NCBI RefSeq assembly: GCF_004345665.1
Contig: NZ_SLWR01000004.1
Coordinates: forward strand, 372,001 to 436,000
Direction: 5' to 3'
Length of the DNA: 64,000 bases
Origin: Kribbella antiqua
GTDB lineage: Bacteria; Actinomycetota; Actinomycetes; Propionibacteriales; Kribbellaceae
Positions 7,424-16,191 of the stretch are shown piece after piece (the stretch's first letter is position 1; every line of letters starts with the position of its first letter). The translations under genes and the position numbers were made by a program. A model generated the notes under the pieces. The model was not told the DNA's origin, searched no databases, and saw nothing but the letters and a program-made list of their open reading frames with translations.

Positions 7424-8298
7424 CCGCGGTTCTGCAGGCCCAGGCGTTGGGCAAAAAATACGGGCGCCGGTGGGCGTTGACCGATTGCGATCTTGAGGTT
7501 CCGGCTGGGCATGTGGTTGGCCTCGTCGGGCCGAATGGGGCGGGTAAGAGCACGTTGCTCAACCTGTCGGTGGGGATGTTGACGCCGACTGCCGGCTCGG
7601 TTGAGGTGCTCGGCGGGCCGGCCGGTGCGCAGCAGGCCAAGGTTGGGTACGTCGCTCAGGACACACCCACCTACAGCAGGCTGAGCGTGGCCGACCACCT
7701 GAAGCTGGGCGCCCGGCTCAACCCGGAATGGGACGATTCCCTTGCCCAGCAACGGATTCAGCACCTCCAGCTCGACCCGAAGCAACGCGCCGGCAAGCTC
7801 TCCGGCGGTCAGCGCGCCCAGCTCGCTCTGACGCTCGGACTGGCCAAGCGACCCGAGTTGCTGATCCTCGACGAGCCCGTCGCTGCCCTTGATCCACTGG
7901 CCCGGCGCGAGTTTCTCCAGGACTTGATGGAGGCCGTGGCCGAGCAGGAGTTGAGCGTCGTACTGTCCTCGCATCTGGTGTCCGATGTGGAGCGAGCGTG
8001 TGACTACTTGATCGTGCTGGTCGGCTCGCGGGTGCAGGTGAGCGGCGAGATCGACACCCTGCTGGCGACGCACTACCGACTGGTCGGGCCGCGCCGTGAT
8101 GCGAAGAACCTGCCACGTGATCAGCACGTGGTGAGCGAGAGCCACACCGATCGGCAGTCGACGTTCCTGATCCGGACCGATCAGCCGATTCTCGACCCGG
8201 CCTGGACCGTTTCTCAACTCACGCTCGAGGATCTCGTGCTGGCGTACATGGGCCGCACCGCCCCGACCGAGCGACCTGTCTTGGAGGTACAGCGATGA
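7420..8298 (+). CDS. ABC transporter ATP-binding protein
   Basis: 292 residues. Walker A GPNGAGKSTLL is near residue 38, the Q-loop is at GYVAQDTPTYSRL, the signature at LSGGQRAQLALTLG, Walker B at LLILDEP, and the switch His in SSHLVSDVE. It pairs with the permease that follows (ATGA overlap). Regulated ATPase/permease pairs of this class usually export lipids, peptides or antibiotics and give envelope-stress or drug resistance. The substrate is not evident. Confidence 0.92.
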   Translation: MTAVLQAQALGKKYGRRWALTDCDLEVPAGHVVGLVGPNGAGKSTLLNLSVGMLTPTAGSVEVLGGPAGAQQAKVGYVAQDTPTYSRLSVADHLKLGARLNPEWDDSLAQQRIQHLQLDPKQRAGKLSGGQRAQLALTLGLAKRPELLILDEPVAALDPLARREFLQDLMEAVAEQELSVVLSSHLVSDVERACDYLIVLVGSRVQVSGEIDTLLATHYRLVGPRRDAKNLPRDQHVVSESHTDRQSTFLIRTDQPILDPAWTVSQLTLEDLVLAYMGRTAPTERPVLEVQR

Positions 8299-9353
8299 TC
8301 TGGCTGACCTGGCGGCAGTTCCGCGTTCAGCTCCTGGTAGTCGGCTCGGTGGTCCTGGCCGCGGCGATCTTCTTGGCCGTCACCGGTCCGGGTCTCGCGG
8401 ACGACTATCAGCGGCTCACGACGACGTTCATCCGCAGTCTCGGGTTCCAGCGTCTCAACCCCGCGCTGTACGTGATCGGGCAGGTGCTGCTGTACGCCGT
8501 ACCGCCGGTGATCGGGGCGTTCTGGGGCGCACCGCTGATCTCGCGCGAACTGGAAACCGGCACTCACCGGCTGGTGTGGAGCCAGAGCATCAGTCGCGGT
8601 CGATGGCTCGTCAGCAAGATGGCCTTCACCGGCCTCACCGCGGTCGCGATCACCGGACTGCTCAGCCTTGCCGTGACCTGGTGGGCCGATCCGATCGACG
8701 ACGCGATCAACGCAGGGCAGGACTCGAACACCTACCTGCCGCGGATGTTCCCGCCAGTCTTCGGTGCTCGCGGGCTGGTCCCGGTCGGGTACGCCGCCTT
8801 CGCCTTCGCCCTCGGCGTGGCCGTCGGACTCGTCGTACGTCGTACTGTCGTCGCCCTCGCGGTGACGTTGGCCGCGGTGATCCTGGTGCAGGTTCTCGCG
8901 CCGACATTCATCCGGCCGCATCTGCTCGCGCCGACGGAGTCGTACCTCACCGTGACCCAGGACAACATCCGTGGCTTCATGATGTCCGGTCCGAATGGCA
9001 GGGTGGAGGAGATAGAGGTGGCATCCGGGGCTGTCGGCGCATGGAAGCTGTCCGACAAGACCGTCGACAAGGCCGGCAAGACGGTGGGCACGCTGCCGGA
9101 TTGGGTGATCGACTGCGCGCCGCCCGCGCCCCCGGATTCGGCGAACGGCGTGGTGTCGTCCAACGGCGCCGTGTCGGCCAAGGCCGCTGCCTGCTACCAG
9201 CGGCTGGCCGACGAAGGCTACCGCCAGCACCTCAAGTACTTCACCGCCGACAAGTTCTGGCAAGTGCAGTGGCGGGAGTTCGGGTTCTTCCTGCTGCTGG
9301 CCTGTGCTCTGGCCGGGTTCAGTTTCTGGCGGATCCGGCGCGACTTGTCCTGA
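8295..9353 (+). CDS. ABC transporter permease
   Basis: 352 residues with an N-terminal membrane segment (residues about 10-30), a second group between 60 and 220 including the conserved EXXXGTHRLVWSQSISRGRWLV region (read as ELETGTHRLVWSQS), a long extracytoplasmic domain of about 100 residues with two Cys (CAPPAPPD and AAACYQRL), and one last membrane helix at the C-terminus. This plan fits ABC-2-like permeases of actinomycete YtrA operons. The 3' end overlaps the convergent APC permease gene by 35 bp. Confidence 0.85.
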   Translation: MIWLTWRQFRVQLLVVGSVVLAAAIFLAVTGPGLADDYQRLTTTFIRSLGFQRLNPALYVIGQVLLYAVPPVIGAFWGAPLISRELETGTHRLVWSQSISRGRWLVSKMAFTGLTAVAITGLLSLAVTWWADPIDDAINAGQDSNTYLPRMFPPVFGARGLVPVGYAAFAFALGVAVGLVVRRTVVALAVTLAAVILVQVLAPTFIRPHLLAPTESYLTVTQDNIRGFMMSGPNGRVEEIEVASGAVGAWKLSDKTVDKAGKTVGTLPDWVIDCAPPAPPDSANGVVSSNGAVSAKAAACYQRLADEGYRQHLKYFTADKFWQVQWREFGFFLLLACALAGFSFWRIRRDLS

Positions 9354-10572
9354 GTCGTCGTACCAGCAGGGCGCCGGCGAGGAGGGCCGCGGCGACGACT
9401 GCCGACGTCCACGGGAGGGTGACTGCGAGTACGACGCAGCCGACCAGGCCGATCACGTTGAGGGCGCGAGGCCAGCGACGTTGATCGGCCGGTTGGGTGA
9501 ACGCCGAGGCGTTGGCGATCGCGTAGTACAGCAGGACGCCGAACGACGAGAAGCCGATCACACCCCGCAGGTCGGTGGTGAGCACGAGGATTCCGACGAC
9601 CGCGGCCAGCGCGAGCTCGGCGTGGTGCGGCACCTGGAAGCGCGGATGTACGGCGGCCAGCCAGCTCGGCAGGTCGCCGTTGCGGGCCATGGCGAGGGTG
9701 GTGCGGCCGATGCCGGCGATCAGCGCGAGGAGTGCGCCGAGGCTGGCCAAAACCGCACCGACTCTGACGACTGGAACGGCCCAGGCCGAGCCGGCCGCGT
9801 CGACGGCTTGGGCCAAGGGTGCCGACTTGAAATCACCACCGAGCGTGAAAAGCAGCGCCAGGGCAACGAGCAAGTAGATGCCGATGGCAATGATCAGCGC
9901 TGCCGTGATCGCCCGGGGGATCGTTGTCTGTGGCTCGCGGACCTCCTCGCCCATGGTCGCGATCCGGGCATAGCCGGCGAAGGCGAAGAACAACAGGCCG
10001 GCTGCCTGCAGTACGCCGTACGGCGAAGCGTCACCGACCGAGGGCAGCTCGTGCTGTGGCGAGTTGCCGAACAGGATCACCAGGACGAGTGCGAGAACGA
10101 TCAACGTGCAGGTGACCAGGATCCTGGTGAGACGCGCGGTCCGGGTGACGCCGCGATAGTTGACAGTTGCCAGACCGAGCACGGCGGCCAACGCTGCGAG
10201 CCGCCGCAGCCAGCCACCACCAGGTACGGCGTAGGTGGCGAAGGTGAGCGCCATCGCGGCACATGAGGCGGTCTTGCCCGCCACGAAACACCATCCGGCG
10301 GCGAAGCCCCACCACTCCCCCAGGCGCTCACGCCCGTAGACGTAAGTACCACCGGAGACCGGGTAGACCGCAGCCAACTGCGCCGACGACGCCGCGTTGC
10401 AGTAGGCAACGATCGCTGCGATCACCAGCCCGATCAAGAGCCCAGACCCAGCGGCCTGCGCCGCCGGTGCCCACACCGCAAATACCCCCGCCCCAACCAT
10501 CGACCCGAGGCCGATCACCACCGCATCGAAGACTCCCAGCCTCCGCGCCAGAGGCGGCTGGCCGCTGGGCAT
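9319..10572 (-). CDS. APC-superfamily amino acid permease
   Basis: 417 residues, about twelve hydrophobic segments. The first helix has the broken GLGSMVGAGVFA motif that binds the substrate carboxylate and amino groups in APC transporters, and the intracellular FAFAGYARIATMGEEVREP follows helix 6 as in the family. It is an amino acid/amine transporter of unknown specificity. Its ATG overlaps the stop of the aldolase gene by one base (TGATG), so it is the last gene of the amino-sugar operon, an unexpected partner. The C-terminal tail is basic. Confidence 0.85.
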   Translation of the reverse strand: MPSGQPPLARRLGVFDAVVIGLGSMVGAGVFAVWAPAAQAAGSGLLIGLVIAAIVAYCNAASSAQLAAVYPVSGGTYVYGRERLGEWWGFAAGWCFVAGKTASCAAMALTFATYAVPGGGWLRRLAALAAVLGLATVNYRGVTRTARLTRILVTCTLIVLALVLVILFGNSPQHELPSVGDASPYGVLQAAGLLFFAFAGYARIATMGEEVREPQTTIPRAITAALIIAIGIYLLVALALLFTLGGDFKSAPLAQAVDAAGSAWAVPVVRVGAVLASLGALLALIAGIGRTTLAMARNGDLPSWLAAVHPRFQVPHHAELALAAVVGILVLTTDLRGVIGFSSFGVLLYYAIANASAFTQPADQRRWPRALNVIGLVGCVVLAVTLPWTSAVVAAALLAGALLVRRLRTSRAGSARN

Positions 10573-11408
10573 CAGCTCGCCTTGAGGATCGCCAGCAGAC
10601 GAGCTACCTCGGCGGCGATGGCGTCTCGGGCTGGGCCTAGGTATTTGCGAGTGTCGACCAGCGCCGGGTTGTCGGCGAGGGTTTGCCGGACTGACGCGGT
10701 GAAGACGTTGTTGAGGTGGGTGGCGATGTTGACCTTGGTCATGCCCGCTTCGACGGCGCGGGTGAGGTCGGGGTCGGCGACACCGGACGAGCCGTGCAGG
10801 ACGAGGGGGACGGGCACCGCGGCGTGCAGTTCGGCGATGAGGTCGAAGTCGAGGGTTGCGGTGCGTTCGGTCATCGCGTGGGAGGAGCCAACTGCGACGG
10901 CGAGTGCGTCGACACCGGTCGCCTCGGCGAAGGCGACCGCCTCGTCGGGCCGGGTGCGAGCGCCGGGCGCATGTACGCCGTCCTTGCCGCCGACCTCGCC
11001 GATCTCGGCCTCGACGAAGACGCCGTGATCATGACAGTACGACGTGACCTCGCTGGTGGCGGCGACATTCTCGTCGTACTCGAGCTTCGACGCGTCGTAC
11101 ATGACCGATGTGAACCCGAGGGCGACGGCCTCGGTGACCAGGTCGCGGTCCATCGCGTGGTCGAGGTGTACGACGACCGGGACGGACGCGGCGGCCGCGG
11201 CGGCGAGGGTGGCGACGCCGATGGGCTTGAGCGAGCCGTGGTACTTCACCGCGTTCTCGCTGATCTGCAGGATGACCGGCGCACCGGCCTGCTCGGCGCC
11301 GGCGATCAAAGCGGTCGCGTGCTCCAACTGGATGACGTTGAACGCCCCGACCCCACGGCCGGCCTTGGCAGCGGCCAGCACGACCTCGGCCCCGGATACC
11401 AACGGCAT
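10572..11408 (-). CDS. Class II fructose/tagatose-bisphosphate aldolase family protein
   Basis: 278 residues. Zn-enzyme features are in order: HLDHAMD with catalytic Asp83 and Zn ligand His84, YDASKLEYDENV, VEAEIGEVGGKDG (Glu133), GSSHAM (His177) and LHGSSGV (His205). The length and the EAEIGEVGG segment fit the GatY/KbaY group. It would cleave tagatose- or fructose-1,6-bisphosphate to dihydroxyacetone phosphate and glyceraldehyde 3-phosphate. The ATG at 11408 follows AAGGAG by six bases; the PfkB stop is 12 bp upstream. The kinase beside it could supply the bisphosphate. Confidence 0.88.
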   Translation of the reverse strand: MPLVSGAEVVLAAAKAGRGVGAFNVIQLEHATALIAGAEQAGAPVILQISENAVKYHGSLKPIGVATLAAAAAASVPVVVHLDHAMDRDLVTEAVALGFTSVMYDASKLEYDENVAATSEVTSYCHDHGVFVEAEIGEVGGKDGVHAPGARTRPDEAVAFAEATGVDALAVAVGSSHAMTERTATLDFDLIAELHAAVPVPLVLHGSSGVADPDLTRAVEAGMTKVNIATHLNNVFTASVRQTLADNPALVDTRKYLGPARDAIAAEVARLLAILKAS

Positions 11409-11419
11409 GAGAACTCCTT

Positions 11420-12334
11420 CTAGTTGACGGCAACCTGAGGTTGCCAGCGCCGGTACGCGGCCAGATCGATGTCCCCGGCAACCGGCGTGAGCACAGCGGC
11501 AGCGGATGCGGCGACAGCAGACTTCAGTACGACGGACCAGTCGGGCTCCGGCGACTCCCCGACAGCCGCCGCGACGACCGCCGTACACGCATCGCCCGCG
11601 CCGGTCGGGTTCCCGAAAACCTTTTCTACCGGGAGCGCGCGCCAGACACCTTTGTGGCTGGCAGCAACCATTCCCCGCGATCCGTCGGTGATCACAGCCG
11701 CGGCGGCGCCTCGGGCAACCAGTTCCCGAGCTCCTTCTTCGACGGGAACGTCGCCAAGCGCCTCGCGCAACTCCGCAGCATTCGATCGCACCACAGCGCC
11801 GGCCTTCGCGGCCGCGGTGAGCGCATCGCCGCCGGCATCGATGACCGTGAGTACGTCGTGATGACGTGCGCGGACGGCGAGTTCGGCGTACGCATCCGCC
11901 GGCAGACCGGGCGGAAGACTGCCCGAGCAGGCCAGCACACCCAGCCGCGCCCACGGCATCCGGTCGGTGAACGCGCGCCACTCGTCGACGCTCACCGCTG
12001 GCCCGGCCTCGTTGAAGATCGTCGCGTCCCCGTCGGCACCGTTGACTATGGCAACAGTACGACGTGTCTCCCCGGCGATCGGGGTGAGCAGCGCGGTCAG
12101 CCCGGAATCGAAGAGTTCCTCCGCGACGACTTCACCAGTGACGCCGCCGACGAACCCGAGGACAAGCACCTGATGCCCGAGCGTCGATGCGACCCGGGCA
12201 ACGTTGACTCCCTTGCCGCCGGCCCGCTGCCGGATCGCGCCGACGCGGTGGCTGCCGCCGACGACGAGTTCGTCGACCTCGTAGGTGACGTCCAGCGCGA
12301 GGTTGAGGGTAACGGTTCCTATCAGTCCAGCCAC
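11420..12334 (-). CDS. PfkB-family sugar-phosphate kinase (1-phosphofructokinase / tagatose-6-phosphate kinase type)
   Basis: 304 residues. It has GGKGVNVAR at 39-47 and the catalytic NPTGAGDA block, with base Asp248, near 242-249: the two PfkB signatures. The N-terminal GTVTLNLALDVTYEVDEL matches the LacC/FruK subgroup rather than ribokinases. In this operon it may phosphorylate tagatose-6-phosphate or fructose-6-phosphate to feed the aldolase. It overlaps the deacetylase gene by 13 bp. Which hexose phosphate is used cannot be decided from sequence alone. Confidence 0.85.
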   Translation of the reverse strand: MAGLIGTVTLNLALDVTYEVDELVVGGSHRVGAIRQRAGGKGVNVARVASTLGHQVLVLGFVGGVTGEVVAEELFDSGLTALLTPIAGETRRTVAIVNGADGDATIFNEAGPAVSVDEWRAFTDRMPWARLGVLACSGSLPPGLPADAYAELAVRARHHDVLTVIDAGGDALTAAAKAGAVVRSNAAELREALGDVPVEEGARELVARGAAAAVITDGSRGMVAASHKGVWRALPVEKVFGNPTGAGDACTAVVAAAVGESPEPDWSVVLKSAVAASAAAVLTPVAGDIDLAAYRRWQPQVAVN

Positions 12335-13452
12335 GAGCCGGCCCGCATCACCTTCTGGACGGCGTACTCGTCGTCCAGGATCACCAGGTCCGCCCGCTTA
12401 CCCGTCTCGATGGCGCCGACGTCGTACCAGCCGAACGTCTGCGCCGGCGTCGTCGACGCCATCCGGGAAGCGTCCACCAGCGAGACACCCGACTTCACCG
12501 CGTTGGCGTAGGCAACGTCCATCGTCAAGGTGCTGCCGGCAATCGAATGCTTGCCGTGGGCAAGCGTCACCAGACCTTCCTTGACGTCCACCTCGAGGGT
12601 CCCGAGCGTGTACCGGCCGTCCGGCATCCCGGTCGCCTCCATCGCGTCCGTGATCAACGCGATCCGGCCCACCCCCGCGGCGGCCAGGGCGACCCGGACC
12701 ACCTGCGGATCCAGGTGCATGCCGTCGTTGATCACCTCGAGCAGCAGCCGCTCGTCGTTGATCGCGGCACCAACCGGCCCTGGGTCGCGGTGATGGAACG
12801 GCCGCATCCCGTTGAACAAGTGCGTCGCCACCGTTGCGCCAGCGTCGGCACCCGCGATCATCTGCTCGTACGTCGCGTCGGTGTGGCCCAGTGCAGCCAC
12901 CGCCCCGGCGTCGACCACCTGCCGGATCGCGTCCAGCCCGTGCTCCAGCTCCGGCGCGATGGTCACCATCTTCACCGCGCCGCTCAGCACCTTGGCCACA
13001 TCGTCCGCGACTGGATCACGCAGCAGCGACGGCTCGTGCGCACCACACCGAGCCTCGGACAGGAACGGCCCTTCCAGATGCACCCCGGCGATCACCCCAT
13101 CGGCGACGAGGTCCGCGAGGCACGCGGTCTGCGAGACCAGGTCATCCAGCGGCGACGTGACCAGGCTGGCGAGCGTGGTCGTCGTACCGTGCCTGGCGTG
13201 GAAGGCCGCGACCTTGCGCGCCTCCTCCGGATCGGTCGTCGAGTACGTCGACCCGCCACCACCGTGAGTGTGGATGTCGACGAACCCCGGGACAACCGTC
13301 ACGTCGCCCAGCTCCTCCGGCCGCTTGCCGTCGGCCGGCATCCCCTCGGACCGGCGGCCGAAGGCGAGGATGTCCTCGTCGACCACCTGGATCCACGCGT
13401 TCTCCAGCACGTCGTCCGGCGTGACGAGCCGGCCCACGCGATACGTCGTCAT
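12322..13452 (-). CDS. nagA: N-acetylglucosamine/galactosamine-6-phosphate deacetylase
   Basis: 376 residues. Metal and catalytic residues of NagA-type amidohydrolases are present: HTHGGGG (His61, His63), HLEGPFLSEARCGAHE (metal Glu), ALGHTDATYEQ and THLFNGM (His ligands), and LITDAMEATG with the catalytic Asp. It would remove acetate from an N-acetyl-hexosamine-6-phosphate. I place the start at MTTYRV, overlapping the ROK kinase stop as ATGA. With the kinase upstream and a tagatose-type aldolase downstream, both GlcNAc and GalNAc are possible substrates. Confidence 0.9.
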   Translation of the reverse strand: MTTYRVGRLVTPDDVLENAWIQVVDEDILAFGRRSEGMPADGKRPEELGDVTVVPGFVDIHTHGGGGSTYSTTDPEEARKVAAFHARHGTTTTLASLVTSPLDDLVSQTACLADLVADGVIAGVHLEGPFLSEARCGAHEPSLLRDPVADDVAKVLSGAVKMVTIAPELEHGLDAIRQVVDAGAVAALGHTDATYEQMIAGADAGATVATHLFNGMRPFHHRDPGPVGAAINDERLLLEVINDGMHLDPQVVRVALAAAGVGRIALITDAMEATGMPDGRYTLGTLEVDVKEGLVTLAHGKHSIAGSTLTMDVAYANAVKSGVSLVDASRMASTTPAQTFGWYDVGAIETGKRADLVILDDEYAVQKVMRAGSWLD

Positions 13453-14402
13453 ACCGTCTGCTCCCCACTCTCGTCGGCGGCCACCCGGTCCCAGGCCATT
13501 TGCGCGGCGCCGAGGCAACCGGCCTCCTCACCCAGTACGGCGGCGACGATCTCCGGCTCGCGCTGGAACGTCAGCCGGGCATGGATGCCGTCGCGGAGTG
13601 GCTGCAGCAGCGTCTCGCCTGCTCCTACCAGTCCACCACCGATCGCGATCCGCGTGGGAGCGACCAGGGTGGTGTAGAGGACGAGTGCGTCGACCAGCAC
13701 GGTCAGTGCGTCGTCCCACACCTGTGCCGCGTCCGGATCGCCGGCTGCGAGCAGCTCCAGCACCTCTCGGGCGCCGTCCACAGTCCGGCCGGTGCGAGCG
13801 CCGTACCGGCGGGCCAGCGCGGCTGCGGAGGCGACTGTCTCCAGACAGCCCCACTGGCCGCAGGCGCACTGCTCTGCGGCGTCGCCGTGGATGAAGCGGG
13901 TGTGGCCGAGTTCTCCGGCGTAGCCGTCGCCGCTGACCAGCGAGCCGTCGATCACCATCGCGGCGGCGATCCCGGTGCCGAGCGGAAGGAAGAGCGAGTT
14001 CGTGGTCCCGGTGAGCGCGCCCTGGCGGAGCTCGGCGTACCCACCGGCGCGGACGTCGTGGGCCAGCACGATCGGCCGGTCCTCGCCGATCGCGGCCTTC
14101 AGTTCGGCGAGCACCGGCGTACTGACCCAGGCCAGGTTCTCGGCGCTGACCGTGCCGGTCGCCGCGTCGATGATGCCGGGCACGACCACACCGACAGCGC
14201 GGACCCGATGGCCATCGGCGGTCGCCTTCTGGCCGAGCTCGACGACGGTTTCCAGCAGGGCGTCGAGGATTGGCCGGCCGCCGGCTTCCCGGGGCGTCGG
14301 CCTGGTTTCGCGATGCAGCACGGCACCGTCGGCGGCGACCAGGCCGCACTTCATCCGGGTTCCACCGAGATCGACGGCGACCACGACTTCACAGGGGTCC
14401 AC
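13449..14402 (-). CDS. ROK-family sugar kinase
   Basis: 317 residues. DLGGT at 11-15 is the ATP phosphate-binding motif. Asp116 in AHDVRAGG is the probable catalytic base, LPLGTGIAAAMVIDG follows, and the ROK zinc site is ELGHTRF (His167) plus CACGQWGC (Cys179, Cys181, Cys186). It would phosphorylate an amino or acetamido sugar, the first step before the deacetylase. The start is GTG; a CATAAT box lies only eight bases upstream of it, so the mRNA could be leaderless. No helix-turn-helix is present, so it is an enzyme and not a ROK repressor. Confidence 0.88.
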   Translation of the reverse strand: MDPCEVVVAVDLGGTRMKCGLVAADGAVLHRETRPTPREAGGRPILDALLETVVELGQKATADGHRVRAVGVVVPGIIDAATGTVSAENLAWVSTPVLAELKAAIGEDRPIVLAHDVRAGGYAELRQGALTGTTNSLFLPLGTGIAAAMVIDGSLVSGDGYAGELGHTRFIHGDAAEQCACGQWGCLETVASAAALARRYGARTGRTVDGAREVLELLAAGDPDAAQVWDDALTVLVDALVLYTTLVAPTRIAIGGGLVGAGETLLQPLRDGIHARLTFQREPEIVAAVLGEEAGCLGAAQMAWDRVAADESGEQTV

Positions 14403-14493
14403 GGAGCGCCATTATGCAGCGTTAACCTGCCCTCCGAACATCCGTGAGCAATTATTGGACAACTCCGACCAGACCTCTGACGATGCTGGTTCA

Positions 14494-14542
14494 GTTGCGT
14501 CCGAAGGCCCGCGGGCAGGAACCGCGGGTTTACGGACGCAAC
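14494..14542. terminator. Two-step hairpin after the tetR gene
   Basis: GTTGCGTCCG pairs with CGGACGCAAC, and inside it CCCGCGG pairs with CCGCGGG around a 7-base loop. It begins 5 bp beyond the stop of the minus-strand tetR gene, in the position of its terminator, in front of the ROK operon promoter. The first 13 bases recur in the hairpin at 41.18 kb. Confidence 0.7.
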
Positions 14543-14546
14543 CGGA

Positions 14547-15170
14547 TCAGGAGCGCAGGCCCTTGTCGAACGCCGCCACCAAGAAGGCGATCAGATTCTC
14601 GGCCAGCTTGCTCGGGTCCTCGTCCTCCGCCACACCAGGCGTGCGCGACAGCGCCTGGGACTGGTGCAGTGCGAGCAGACCGAGCATGTTCACGTAGCCG
14701 AACGCGACAGACTCGGGCGCCGCCTGCGGCAAGGCAGCCTGGAGTGCGGACAGGTACCGCGACTCGATCGGATCGGATTCCGCGGCGTACAGGTCGCGGA
14801 TCCGCTGGCTCGGATCGAAGGCGATCCGGCCGATGAAGCGGGCGACCACCGCCCCGCGCTCACCGCGGCGCAGGACGAGATCCAGACCGGGCTCGATGAA
14901 CGCACGGATCAGTTGCTCCGGCGTCGGCGAGCCGGCCTCCAGTTGGTCCAGCCGGCGCCGCCGTTCGGTGTTGACCGGCGCCATCGCGCGCGCCACCGCC
15001 GCGCGCAGCAGCGCTTCCTTCGAGCCGAAGTGATAGTTCACCGCCGCGATGTTCGCGGCTGCCGCAACCGTGATGGCGCGGAGTGAGGTCCCCTCGTAAC
15101 CCCCTTCGCCGAACCGCTGCTCGGCGACGTTGAGCAGTCTCTCCCTGGTCGTTTCGACCGGTGTCTCCAC
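14547..15170 (-). CDS. TetR/AcrR-family transcriptional regulator
   Basis: About 207 residues. N-terminal helix-turn-helix at residues 10-50 (RERLLNVAEQRFGEGGYEGT then IAAVNYHFGSKEALLRAA), and an all-helical ligand domain. The GTG at 15170 has GGAAGGAG six bases upstream, a far better start than the longer frame. An imperfect palindrome lies 77 bp upstream. No target operon adjoins it on the divergent side other than a hotdog-like protein of unknown role, so its ligand and targets are unknown. Confidence 0.88.
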   Translation of the reverse strand: METPVETTRERLLNVAEQRFGEGGYEGTSLRAITVAAAANIAAVNYHFGSKEALLRAAVARAMAPVNTERRRRLDQLEAGSPTPEQLIRAFIEPGLDLVLRRGERGAVVARFIGRIAFDPSQRIRDLYAAESDPIESRYLSALQAALPQAAPESVAFGYVNMLGLLALHQSQALSRTPGVAEDEDPSKLAENLIAFLVAAFDKGLRS

Positions 15171-15246
15171 AGAGTTCTCCTTCCCCCCGGCCACTGCTTG
15201 CTCAGGCACCCCACCTGCTCACTCGCCGTAGCCTTAAGTCAGCATA

Positions 15247-15266
15247 GTTCAAGCGGTCGTTTGAAC
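15247..15266. promoter_or_regulatory. Candidate TetR operator
   Basis: GTTCAAGCGG TCGTTTGAAC: arms GTTCAA/TTGAAC are perfect and two more inner pairs match (16 of 20 positions symmetric). It lies in the divergent gap between the tetR gene and the gene at 15453, 77 bp from the tetR start. Confidence 0.5.
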
Positions 15267-15452
15267 AGGAGTGCTCAGCTCAGTAATCTCCGAGAATTCC
15301 TCAGATTTCTCTGGATCTCCTTCTTCCCCAGCCTTCTCAGTACTCACACTTCCCCACAGCCGCCCCATCTACCCACGTCCTGGGCCTCGAGCTTGTGATT
15401 ACTCTTCGTGGCCGAATGGGCGGTGTACGTGATGGCGTTAAGGTCGGGGGCC

Positions 15453-16181
15453 ATGAGTGAGCAGGTGGTTCGGGTCGGCCGGCGGTTTCAGGGACCGGCG
15501 CAGTCCGGGAACGGCGGCTATGTCGCCGGCCGCGTGGGAACTGTGCTTGCCGAGCAGCTCGGTGACGGCATGGTGGCGCAGGTGACCTTGCGGATGCCGC
15601 CGCCGCTCGAGCGGGACTTGGCTCTTGCCGCCGATGGTTCGGGGGCTCAGCTGCTGTCGGGCGAGGACGTGGTTGCGGTCGGCAAGCCCGTCGAGGCCGA
15701 GTTCCTCGCCGACGCGACGATCGACCCGGTGTCACCCGAGGAGGCTCGCGCGGCTGAGGCGTCGTACCGGGGATTGAAGAATCACCCGTTCCCGACCTGC
15801 TTTGTCTGCGGGCCGGCCAACTCAGCTGGACTCCAACTGAAGCCCGGTCCGTTGGGTGATGGGCGTACGGCGTGCACCTGGCGACCGACGGCCGACCTCG
15901 CGACCGGCGACTTGGTGGATGCCGTCTTCCTGTGGGCCGCGCTCGACTGCCCGGGTGGATGGGCGATCGATCTGGAGGGCCGGCCGTCGGTGCTTGGCCA
16001 GATCACCGCGTGCATCGACGCACGTCCGCCGGCCGGTGAGGCCTGCGTGGCGCTCGGCCGCTACCTCGGCGAGGACGGCCGGAAAACGTTCACTGCCACG
16101 ACTCTGTACGACGCTGATGGCCGCGTGCTGGCCCGAGCGCGGCAGACCTGGATCACTGTGGACCCGGCGCTCTTCAACTAA
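15453..16181 (+). CDS. Conserved hypothetical protein, hotdog/thioesterase-like
   Basis: 242 residues, no signal peptide and no membrane segment. It contains HPFPTCFVCGPANSAGLQLK, a motif seen in uncharacterised actinobacterial proteins predicted to have a double hotdog fold, and a second half LVDAVFLWAALDCPGGWAI that resembles the hotdog helix. I recognise no catalytic residue with certainty; an acyl-CoA binding or thioesterase role is a guess from fold. I start at MSEQVV, after AAGGTCGGGG, rather than at the ATG 15 codons upstream. The stop is 11 bp from the convergent CGNR gene. Confidence 0.6.
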   Translation: MSEQVVRVGRRFQGPAQSGNGGYVAGRVGTVLAEQLGDGMVAQVTLRMPPPLERDLALAADGSGAQLLSGEDVVAVGKPVEAEFLADATIDPVSPEEARAAEASYRGLKNHPFPTCFVCGPANSAGLQLKPGPLGDGRTACTWRPTADLATGDLVDAVFLWAALDCPGGWAIDLEGRPSVLGQITACIDARPPAGEACVALGRYLGEDGRKTFTATTLYDADGRVLARARQTWITVDPALFN

Positions 16182-16191
16182 CGCTCGCGAA

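Noticed and set aside
10572..11981. Longer N-terminus for the aldolase
   Set aside because: The frame is open through PfkB, but the ATG at 11408 has AAGGAG and gives the normal family N-terminus.
14440..14480. DasR-like site in front of the amino-sugar operon
   Set aside because: TGGTCGGAGTTGTCCA has half-site likeness only; symmetry is poor.
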